From: Tridacna crocea
Lineage: Eukaryota; Mollusca; Bivalvia; Cardiida; Cardiidae
Length of the DNA stretch: 64,000 bases
Assembly (NCBI GenBank): GCA_943736015.1
Contig: OX031068.1
Coordinates: 27,970,296-28,034,295 of the forward strand
Direction: 5' to 3'
Part shown: positions 31,208-43,200 of the stretch, one piece after another
Numbering within the stretch: the first letter of the stretch is position 1
Layout: each line of letters starts with the position of its first letter
Position numbers and translations under genes: made by a program
The notes under the pieces: model-generated
Database searches by the model: none
Told to the model about the DNA's origin: nothing
The model's input: the letters and a program-made list of their open reading frames with translations, nothing else

Positions 31208-34200
31208 GTAAGTCCACCAGAAACCCCTACTATATTGATTCTGTATAATGGGCATTTCCTATGTATACAAGCCAACTCTGAACTGCTACATTGATTCAGA
31301 ATGTGGGTATTCCTAATTTATGACAGACAGCTGTGAATTGCAACATTGATTCAGTATCAGAGCCTTGCAATTAACTGTTTACCACTCTGAGGACAAAATT
31401 GTCAAAATTGAAAACATTTGCAGACTTCAGTTTCAGTGTGGCTCAAATGGTGCAATTTTTCTTTGGAAGGGAAGAAAACAATGTGGGAAAAGGAGAAAAA
31501 TCTGATTATCAGCAGTAGACTAATGCTGGTTACCAGCATTTACTTCTTTTTCTGCAATGTTTTCAAAAGGCTTCTTTCCCAGGGGTGTTAAAAGACTTGA
31601 TTGTGTGGTAAAGGTTTAAAGAAACAGTTAACTGTTAGATCTTCTGAATACCGGTATATGGGCATTTCCATTTCATGTTAGTCAACTATAAACTGCTTCA
31701 TTTTTTTACTTTTGGGGCATTTCCAATTTATGTAAGTGAACTGTAAAGTGCTTCATTGATTTTGCAGATTGGTTAATTCCGAAATAATCTTCTTTCTATC
31801 GTGGTATATCATTCAATAAACCACAGTTGTGAGTTATGCGGCGCAATAAATAATCCACGAGGGCGATAGCCCGAGTGGGTTATTCATTGCGCCTCATAAC
31901 TCACAACGTGGTTTATTGAACGATATACCACGATAGAAAGAAGATTATTTCGATTCTAACGTGACTAATTCTTAATGAAAGGAAAACAAGTTCAAACTTA
32001 GAGTAAAAACGCGGATGAAGATTATGTTCCATTGAATAACTCACTCAATAAATGACAGATACAGAATGACATCACTCTACATAGATTGTCGCAGATTTCA
32101 CCACGCTTTCCTTGCACTGTGTTTATAGAGCCAAATTCGCGTGTCATGTTAGAATTCCATTTCATGCGACTGTAAACTGCTACTGTATACATGGATATGT
32201 ATGCATGTCAAAAAAATTGCATATTAACCCATTACCACACAATCCCTACCAAAGGACAATATTTTAGACTGGTCCATATTGAATGCATTTGCAGACCACA
32301 AAATTAAAGTGACTTAAAATTTGAAATTTGTTTTGTGAAGGGAAAAAAACATTGTGGGAAAAGGAGAAAATGCTGGTTACCAGCATTTTCTCCTTTTCCT
32401 ACAATGTTTTCAAAAGGCTTCTTTCTCAGGGGCATCAAAAGTAGGGATTGTGTGGTAACGGGTTAAGGAATAAGAACTTTTGTGTATGGAAATGTTTGCG
32501 ATTTCAAAACACTTGCTATTTTTGGTATACTTGTTACAGAAAATGTTTTTGGAAAAGGAGAAAAATGCTGGTTAGCAGCATTTTTCCTTTTCCCACAATG
32601 TTTGAAGCACAGTTACTGTTGGTGTTGTACAGGTCTTGAGAAAAGTGGTTGCTGGTTTGAAAAAAGTGGTTGCCAATTTCTTGCCAAGGATTGATGATAC
32701 TCATTGTTATTGAATTTATTCCTCTGTGACAGCTGATCATTGTTTTGACGATGGTTATCTGGGAAAGCAGCCAGCCAGTAGCATGTGAAGAAACCACACG
32801 AAGCAAAAGGAATGAAAAGCCCTGTAAAGCATGGAAAGGGCTGCACTAGTTGCCATGATATAGCTGAAATAATGTTGAAAATGGCATAAAACATCATACA
32901 GTAAAGTTCAGTTGATCAATTATTTGTGACCTGTCACATGATAAGGGAGAATCTGGGAATTCCCTACATCAAAATTTGAAATTGGTTTTGTGAAGGGTAG
33001 AAAACATTATTGGAAAAGTAGAAACTTCTTGTTGCTAGCGTTTTCTCATTTTCTCAAATGTTTTCTAAAGGCTTCTTTTTAGGGTAGTCAAAAGTGGTTA
33101 TACCCCGGATTATGCCTAAAGAGATAAGAGCACTAAGGCAATGACTGTGTACCGTGGAATCAATAGAAGTAATTTGTAAAGGAGAACTGCACCAAATAAA
33201 AAAACCCCACAGACTATATCAATCAATAAGAGTGCAACTGAACATAAAAAAATAGAGGGATAAAAACTCCTGAAGCATACACACAAATGTTGCTTTTTAC
33301 CCATATAGTTGCTTTGTCCTTAACTCTTTACCATACCACAAAATTATAGACTGGTCCAAATTTGCAGAAGACAAAATGAATGTGACTGAAAAATTGTAAC
33401 TTGGTTTGGGAAGGGTTACAAAGAAAACAATGTGAGAAAAGGAGATAATGCTGGTTACCAGCATTTTCTCCTTTTCCCATAATGTTTTCAATAATTATGC
33501 TTCTTTCGCAGGGTTGTAAGTTGCTCAGTCCTGAACTCTTTACCATATGACAGAATGATAGACTGGTCCAAATTGAAAAGCATTTGCAGATGACAAAATA
33601 AATGTGACTTGAAAAATTGTAACTTGGTTTGGGAAGGGTAGAAAACATTGTGAGAAAAGGAGAAAATTCTGGTTACCAGCATTTTCTCTTTTTCCCACAT
33701 TAAATGTTTTCATTTAGGCTTCTTCCTCAGGGTCGTTAAAAGTTGGGATTGTGTGGTAGAGAGTTGACTCTATGGATTCAGCTGAGCCTTTGCAATCCAC
33801 GCAGGCTGACCTGAACCACGGCGGGGAATCACGTGACACAACAACAAAAACAATGACCGACATTTGAAGAAATTCCCCCACTTCAGGTAAGAAAATCTTC
33901 AATAATTCCGTTAATACGTGACCGATTGGAATTTTGTTTGAAGCAGAGAAGGCGGAAGGACTCCGGGGATTTGCTTGATGTGTTAGATTTTTTAAACAAC
34001 ACCTGATAAAAAAGTTATTGACAAGCAAAAAAATTATCCAGGGTAAAAAAATTGTTTGCTCGTCAATAACTTTTTTATCGGGTGTTGTTTAAAAAATCTA
34101 ACACATCAAGCAAATCCCTGGAGTCCTTTCGCCTTCTCTGCTTCAAACCAAATTCCAATCGGTCACGTATTAACGGAATTATTGAAGATTTTCTTACCTC

Positions 34201-37200
34201 AAGTTGGGGAATTTTTTCAAATGTCGGTCATTTTTGTTGTTGTTGTGTCACGTGATTCCCTGCCGTGTGAACTGAAACTTTCTGCTATGGATCAGTTTTC
34301 TGTATGTTTGAGGATCATCCTACCTCATGATTCAATTGATTGTGGAACAAAATGAATTTTATAGATCCATGATTATGTGATGGCTTGCTTGGTGTCACGG
34401 AAATGCTATAAGCCCCATTTTAAATTTCTCATGTGGATTGGTTTGTATTCAAGGATTGTTATATTAACTCTTTACCACACAATCCTGACTCTTAAGGACT
34501 CTGAGAAAGAAGCCTTTTAACCCTTTCGAAATGACAAATTTTAGACTGTTCCAAATTCAAAGTGTATGCAGATGACAAATTTTGAATTTGATGAGAATGG
34601 CAGAAAGTTTTCTGTTAGGCTAGAAAACACTATGGGAAGAGGAGACATTGCTTGTTAAGAGCAATTTCTCCTTTTCTGACAGTGTTTTCTAAAGACTTGT
34701 ACTGCAGACACGTAAAAACAAGGACTTGTTTGGGAAAGAGTTAAAACAAAGTGGGAAAATGAAAAGCTCCCACAATATTTTCTTCCCTCCCCAAAACCCA
34801 AGTTTAATTTTTTCAGTCACATTTATTTTGGTATCTACAAATACTTTCAACTTGGACCAGTCTAAAGTTTTGTCGTTTGGTAAAGAGTTAAGCAATAAAA
34901 AAAGTAACATTTTGTTTCACCAGCAGTAGTGACTGTTGTATTATGAAAAAATCTGTATGATAGAAGACACAATGTTTTAGGAGGAGGAAAAATTCAGAGA
35001 TGATGCAAATTTTGGAGTTGTCGCAAAAGTAACATCACTGCATCATTGTCTTCTTGAAAATCTCCATCAGACAAACTGTACTGAAACCATTTAGCAACAT
35101 GTAACAGATTCTCGTGTAATTTTGCCACTTCAGCAGAAGGTATCTGATTTATAATATCTATAAGTAATTCATTTTTCTCTATAATCTGACTTGCGTGAAC
35201 AGTTATTGTAAAATCACTATAGTCTAAAAGGTCTTGGAATGGATAAGTAACATTATATTTCTCTTTGAAAATGATTGGGATACATCCACTGAGAATTGAA
35301 TCGTAAAACGATTTTCTTGTTGGTGAATCCCCTGGAGCTTGAACACAAAAAACAGAGTTCACCATCCACGGAATTGTGGTCGTGCGATGACTAGAGGAGC
35401 ACTCGTTTGTTATCAGCATTACTTGGTGGGAATTGGAAGTATTAGTTTTTTTCATAATGTTAGAATGCTCTTTCGTATATTCCTCATAGCTCCCGTGGGT
35501 CTGAAATGGAAATTGATCAATTATCTGGGCCCTAAATGGATTGCTTCTTCTCGATCCAGCAGCGAAAAAGAGAAGCACATTTCTGGCAGATAATGACGGC
35601 ACATTCAGATGGAATTGAGTGTTCTTGAGATCAAGAGGTTCATCTTGATATTCCAATAATGTTTTGTCATGTTTGACTCCTGCGAAATGAATATACGATG
35701 GATAAGGGGCAACGATTATTGATTTCCCAAATATGTAACCGCTATCTTGCCATCCTGGGTTAGCCTCTTTTTCAATCCCAATATAGGTGATGTTTTCCGA
35801 TTCAGGCTGTCTTAATGTGTTACAAAGGTCAGACCCTTGTTCTCGCTGGATTTTAGACAGTGTGGAAAAATGAGGTTTCCCACTGTGAAAATATTTTGAC
35901 TCATTTATTTTGAGATGGTCAAACAGTTGTGTAATGAAGTAACGAGCACCCTCTCTGTCTTGTAGACACTTCAATCCTGTATAGGCTGGTATATAAAAAA
36001 TATCTGCTTTTCGTGGATCCATAGTTCTATATTTACTGTGTAACAACTTGTAATGAATGATCACTTCTAGAGAAAATTGTTGCGTGTCACGAATACTCAA
36101 AGTGAAATTGGAGTAGATTGATCTCCCTTCGAAAGGTTCACTGAAGAGTGGCCTCCCTTGTTTATATGAAAACTGATTTAATTCTTTTCCAGCACCACAG
36201 TAGAAGAGGTCATAGCAGTAGGAATACTTTTTATCCATGCTCATTTGTTTCTGAATCTCATAATTGAACTTTGAAGGTAGATTGTAAATGAAGAATTTAA
36301 AAGGCGTCTTTATTTCATCTGGTTTGAGGTTGTCTGGGAAACAGGAGGGGGTCACATCTCTATCAATGATGGTATTGACTTGTCTGATGGTATCTCTGTC
36401 GTTGAATGGGTTCTGTCTGTGATTTCTGAATGCTTTGTGTTTTGTGAAGCTTCGATGTTCCCTGCAGTGATATTAAAAAAAACTCATTTTTTCTAACTCT
36501 GTACTAAATAATTCCAGTTTTTCCATGACTTTTTTTTTTTGTCTTTACCAGACAATATCTGGTTTTTATGACTCTGTGAAAGAAACATTTTGAAACACTT
36601 TGGGAAAGGAGAAAATGCTGGTAACTAGCATTTTCTCCTTTGCCAACAATGTTTTCTACCCTTCCCAAAACAAATTTCAGTGTTTGAGTCACTTTAAATT
36701 TGTCGCCTGGTAATGCTTTTAATTTCGAACTGTCTAAAATTTTGTTCTTTAGTAGAGTTACCAAGCAAAAGCATTTCTGAAGCTTCTAATATTCAGAGCA
36801 TTTTGCAGACAACCCTGGAAAAGTGCCTCAGAATTTTTAATCTCTGATTATGAGTAGAAAACATTGTGGGAAAAAGAGAAAGTATTTTAGGTAACTAGCA
36901 TTTTCTCCATTTCTCAGAGTTTTCAAACTCTTCTTGGTTAGGGTCATTAAACTATGGATTCCATGGTAAAGGTTAAACCTATTAAAACACATTCGAAACT
37001 TGTAATAACCCTGAGAAAAACAGTCCTTATGAAAAAATTGCAGAAAAAGTAGAAAATGCTCTCATTTTCCCACAAAGTTTTGAACCTGTTTAACTTTCAT
37101 GATTATACTCACCTTCATTTATGACTGAAAATGATTTCAATATGAAAATTCTGAAAACCGGTTGTCTCTGGCAAATAGATAAAATAAAACTCTTATAGCT

Positions 37201-40200
37201 GTAAAAATCATTTGCCTTAACCCTTTACCACATAATGCAGACTTTTAACTTGCCTGGAAAAGAAACCTGTCTAAAACATGGAGAGAAATGGAGAAACTGC
37301 TGGTAACAAGCATTTTCTCCTTTTCCCACAATGTTTTCTTCTCTTCCTGAAAGAAATTTCAAATCTTTGTCAACATTCATTTTGTCATCTGCAAAATTAA
37401 TGCTTTGAATTTGGACCAGTCTAAAACTTTGTTGACATTATGCAGACTTTTAGCCATCCTGGGAAAGGAGCCTGTCAAAAAAATTGAGGGAAATGGAGAG
37501 CATTTTCCCCTTATAATGTTTTCTACCCAATCAAAGAATAAATACACCATTTAGGCCACTTTGAATTTAGCGTCTTCAAATACTAAGTTCAATTTGGAAA
37601 AGGCTAAGATTTTGTTGTCTGGTCTTTACCAGACTACAAAATTTTAGACATGTCTATTTTAACCCATTACCACACACAATCTCTACTTTTGGTACCCCTG
37701 AGAAAGGAGCCTTTAGAAAACATTGTGGGAAAAGGTGAAAATGCTGATAACCAGCATTTTCTCCTTTTTACACAATGATTTCTACCCTTCACAAAACAAA
37801 TTTCAAATTTTCAGTTACTTTTATTTTGTCATATGCAAATGCTTTCAATTTGGGCAAGCCTAAAATATTGTCGTATGGTAATGAGTTAATTGAAAGCATT
37901 TGCAGACGACAAAATAAATGTAGCTCAAAAGTTGAGACTTGAATTTGGAAAAGTAGAATTCTTTGTGGAAAAAGGAGAAAATGCTGGTAACCAGCATTTT
38001 ATCCTTTTCCCACAATGTTTTCAGGGTCGTTAAAACCAGGAATTGCCTGGCAAAGGATAGGTTATTTTTCTGATTGAGGTGCTAAGTAATAGGCATTTGC
38101 TCCTTTTCCCACAAAGGTCTGAACCTTTTTAAATTTCATCATTTTACTTATATGTACTTTTGATTTTTTAGCAGCAGATGCTTTGAATATGGCCTGCAAC
38201 ACTTGAAAGGGGGCTTTCAAACAGTTGCTTACCCCTTTCCCAAACAATCCCTGGTTTTTACGTCCCTGAGATAGAAGCCTTTTGAAAACATTGAGGGAAA
38301 AGGAGAAAATGATGGTAACCAACATTTTCTCCTTTTCCCACACTGTTTTCTACCTTTCACAAATCAAATTTTCAGTCACTTTTATTTTGTCGTCTGCAAA
38401 TGGTTTCGATTTGGACAAGCCTAAAATTTTGTCGTTTGGTAATGAGTTAAAGTGTCGTCCTGTACCAACCTGTGCAATCTGCACAGACTCTTCTGAGAAA
38501 ACATCCTCTGATTATGATTTTCTGTTTCACCCAAGTCTACTGTAGGATAAAGTCTGATGTTCACTTAAGTGCTGTCTTGGATTGGCCTGTTATGACAGCA
38601 CAGACTGATCTGAGATGACACTTTACGCAAATGCTTGAAAGCTTCTTTCTGCATGTTGCAGGTACATGAACAACTTTAATGTCAACTGTCGTGCAAATAG
38701 ATAAGATAAAAACCCTCATTTCTTGATCTCTTTACCAGGTAACAAATTTTAGATTAAAAATTTTGAAGCACAAATAATGAAGAAAATTTGACTGTTGCAG
38801 ATAAACTGTGTCATTGAAGGGGTAGAAAACAATGTCGATAAAGGAGAAAATGCTAGTACCAGGGTTTTCTCTTCATTCAGTAATGCCTTCAGAAGGATCT
38901 TTTCTAGGGTTGTAAACTCTCTACCACACAATCCCAACTTTTAACGACCCTAAGAAAGAAGCCGTTTAGAAAACATTGTGCAAAAAAGAGAAAATGCATG
39001 GTGGTAACCAGCATATCCTTTTCCCACAAGTTTTCTACCCTGCTGGGAACAGATTTCAATTTTTGAGTTACTTTTATTTTGTCGTCTGCGAGTGCTTTGA
39101 ATTTGGACCAGTCTAAAATTTTGTCGTTTAGTAAAGAGTTAATTCAGTGAATAGTTTTGCAAAGGGTTAGCTGACTGAATGATTTGATTGCACTTATTTT
39201 CAGCTTTTAATCATCTTCAACAATCCCAAAAGGTCCAGATACCAGTGCTAGATAAATAGATCTAGGCATTGTAATCTCTGATCCTGATCTAGCCGATATG
39301 CAAAATCTATTCAGCACTTAACTCTTTATCACTTAACATAAATTTAATACTTTACCATACAACAAAATTTGACTGGTCTAAATTGAAAGCACTTGCAGAC
39401 AACAAACTTGGAAACCTAACTCAAAAATTGGAATTTTTTTCCAGCAGGGTAGAAAACATTGTGGGAAAAGGAAAAAAAATGTAACTAGCATTTTCTCCTT
39501 TTCCCACATTTCCTACAATGTTTTCTAAAGCTTTCTTTCTCCGGATCTTTAAAAGTGTGGACTGTGTGGTAAAGGGTTAAAACGTGGGATTGTTTGGTAA
39601 ATGGATGACTTCATTGCACCTACTTCGAACTTTACAAGCTTTATTATGTACCTTTGGTATTCCTCAGAAGTTCAAACACTGTATCAGAAGGAGATCTAGG
39701 AATTAAAATCTTTGATCCTGACTACACTGTTTGTGAATTTGATCTAGTTGTAATAAAAATGGTAGGTGTTAAGATAACTAACAGATGCAACCACTGTTAA
39801 AATTTTGTCCTTGCTCAGGAAAACATTGTGTCTAACCCTTTACCTAACCAGCATTTCCTCTTTTTTCCCACAATGTTTTCTATCCTGCTGGAAACAAATT
39901 TTAATTTTTGAGTTATGTTTATTTTGTCCTCTACAAGTGTTTTCAATTTTGGATGAAACTAAAATTTTGTCGTTTGGTAAAGATTGGATTAACTATGACC
40001 TATATATGACCACAGCTTTTAATCCTGCACCAAACGACAAACCCTTGGATCAGACCAAATTGAAGGCAACAGAAATGACAAAAAAAAATGCAGCTCAAGT
40101 AGCATTGCATCCTCGTTGACCCAGTTTCAATTCATACTGTAATCGACCCTGGGTTATTTGGCTGGCATTTTCTCGTTCTTATGAATTATTCATAAAGCAT

Positions 40201-43200
40201 TTTGATTGGTAATCTCAGGTTTCTTTGAGAAAATTCAAACTATTTTTATCACAAATATACTGTCATTTATATTTTTGGTAACTGACGAAATGAAATTGCC
40301 CTCCCTACAAGAGAGAAGGAATATTTTATCGATCTTTTGATTGACTATTAGGGTACTTTCCGACCATATGAGTATTCATAGATAACGAGGGTTTGCTAGT
40401 CAATTTTCCCAGGGATAATGCATGGAGAGTAACATGGAAAGTAACGTAATGCTTAAACCTGGGTTCCCAGGATGGTGGCATTGTACAAATGTGAAAGTGC
40501 TGGTTCTCCTTTCCACTCAAAGTTTTGAACTCTTTTTCCCGCAACAAAAATATAGACTGGTCCAGGTTGAAAGATGATTTGCAGTAAAAAAAAAAATAAA
40601 TGTTGCTATATTGTGATGATTTTGGTCTATGATAGCATTTTCTCCTTTTCTCACAATGTTTTCAAAAGCTTCATTCTCCAGGGTTGTCAAAACTTGTGAT
40701 TGTGTTGAAAGGGGAACAAAGCCTTATTTTTTGAAGGTCATTAGGTAGGTTTTAGATTTTAACCTGAGTGTGTCTCCCACAGATCTCACAATCCAAGTTT
40801 TAATGACCAAGAAACAGAAGAAATTTGAAAAAAATTATAGGAAAAGGACAAAATGCCTAAGAAACCATCATTTTCTCCTTTTCCCACAGTGTTTTCTACC
40901 TTATCAAGGTGGAAATCATCATTTGATCTACATTTGATTTGTTGTCTGGATCGAGATGCTTTTGATTTCGTGATCGAGTCCAAAATTTTGTCGTTTGGTA
41001 AAGAGTTAAGTCATGGTGGAGGTGTGCTTCGGAACACCTAATTTTTGTGCATTACCCAAGATTTTACTTGTAATAAATTGCTACTATAAAGTAGATATGT
41101 CAGTATTGTGATTTCTTACCAAAAATTAAGAAAATTTTGTCTACCAAAAGTAGCTTGTAGGAGTAGAGTTGTTGCTATGGCAACAACAGTGAAGCCGATC
41201 AAGTTTCTGTACTTCCTGTATGATGTTTGTTGAAAGCACCGTCTAAACATTGTCCTCATTGTCATTGGTTTGATGATGTTGCAAGTCTTTAAATGGACCA
41301 ATTGAAATGCAGATTCCTTAGTGCTCTGTTATGTCATGTACCAGTGACTTTCATTGGTCTGTGCTTATTGGAATGTATTGAAGGCTTCATTTCCTGGAAT
41401 AGATTGATCATAGGGGAAACTTTTATAAGTATTTATGTACAATTTTTCTTCACCTCTCCCATTATAATTTTTGAAGCTTTAAATTGCAAGGGCATAAAAA
41501 TGAAACTTGTGTGAACTAAGTAAAAGATATTTGAAAGAAAATTTTAGGGGAGTATATGAAATACATGTAAATTTAAATCCATAATTTCAGCCTTAGAATT
41601 ATGAAACCCTATGGGATTGTAATGACTTATTTTACCGTATTCATTTCTCAAATTGAACAAAATTTGATATAGAACCAGACTGAAATGCAAAAGGAGCTAG
41701 AAAATTGTAATATGTTCTCAGAGAAATAGAATTAATATCTCTGTCACCACTTTTCATGGTTTTGAAGATCTTTATTTTGGGAAAGCAGCCAAAGTTTTGG
41801 GAAGAATATTGTACCAAGCACTGGTTAACCCTTTCTCACATGCAAAGTTCATATTCTTCAAAATGTTGAAACGAAATAAGTTCTGAAGGGAAGAAAACAT
41901 TGGAAAAACCAGGAAATACTGACTACATGCTTTTCTCGTTTTCCTACAATGTTTTAAATGCCATGATCTCCGGTAGAATATATGGTATTGCGTGGAAAAG
42001 GGCTAAAGAAACTCCAGGAAAGCATAGGTAGATGCACTGGCTGCTACTTATCAACTTAAATAACGTTAGAATCTGTGTTAACCCTGTACCACACAATCCT
42101 GACTTGTAACAACCTAATTGAAGAAAGCTTTTGAAATATTTTGGGTAAAGGAAAAAATGCTGGTAATGAGCATAATGTCTGCTTTTACCTTGATGTTTTT
42201 TTTCCTACTTATTTTATGCTTCCCAGTATGTATTGAGAATTACTGGTGACATATTTTTTGATATTTCATGGTTATGACTAGTGAAAATACAGATTTGTAT
42301 CTTCTAGATATCTAGGTAAAAATGCATGTGACTCACAACCAGATGGAAATATGACTTCATTTACCTTCAATTTCTCACCCTTGATCTAATATTGTAATGG
42401 ATTGCTATGTGGAGGGGGTACACCATGGGGAATAACTGAAAAGAACTGTACTGGGTTTCAATAAATGTCCTCCCAGAAAGGGTTAAAAGCATGAAATGAA
42501 TAGAATATTTTTTTTTTTGGTCAAAAATTGAAATTTATTTCATCTCATGAAAACCATTGGTAATATTTTCCCGAGTGGCGCATATAACCGATGATATTCA
42601 CTCAATGAAACAAATTTCGATCTTTAACCCAAAAAGACTAAATATCCTTAATAATTGCTACTTAGAACTCGGAAAGTGAATTGGTAAATTAAGCCACTGG
42701 CTTCTAATACATAAATTATTCTCTACTGAGGCAAGAAATGATTTAACTCACAGTCACACAATCCTAAGTTTTAGCAACAAATACACAGAAGGATTTCTAA
42801 AAGGTTGCTGGAAAAAGAGAAAAACTCTCATAACCCTTTACCAAACAAGCCCTAGTTTTTACAATTCTGAAATAGAAGCCTTTTGAAAACATTGTGGGAG
42901 AAGGAGAAAATGCTGGTAACCAGCATTTTCTCCTTTTCCCACTATGTTTCCTACCCTGCTGGAAACAACTTTCAGTTTTTGAGTTACATTTATCTTGTTG
43001 TCTGCAAATGCTCTTAATTTGAACAAGTCTAAATTTTTGTTCTTTGGTAAAGAGTTAATCTGTATTTTCTCCCTTTTTCACAATATTTCCTACTCTTCAA
43101 GCTAAATTCTTACCAAATGTTCCATATACATTACTCTGTCCATGAAGAATATAAGGACATTTACTGAAAACCATAAATTATTGCTATTGTTACTAGATAA

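Larger units (their letters stand above)
34464..34891 (+). mobile_element. TH MITE hosting a nested subfamily-2 TH
   Basis: The left flank runs to 'agaagccttTTAA'; the remainder resumes 'TTAAaacaaagtggg' at 34741. Downstream of the GT47 stop codon on the minus strand. Confidence 0.8.

Noticed and set aside
33714-34355. Two near-identical ~100 aa frames on opposite strands (MLVNNFFI...)
   Set aside because: They are the two arms of the 450 bp palindrome. No independent sign of coding.
34994-36355. GT47 start at 36355
   Set aside because: The codon there is GTG and the frame continues upstream to a splice acceptor without an ATG. A two-exon model explains the membrane anchor and the phase.
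34994-36461. GT47 exon as a processed retrocopy
   Set aside because: It has a consensus acceptor preceded by a pyrimidine tract, no poly-A tail after the stop and no flanking duplication that I can see. A fitting first exon exists upstream.
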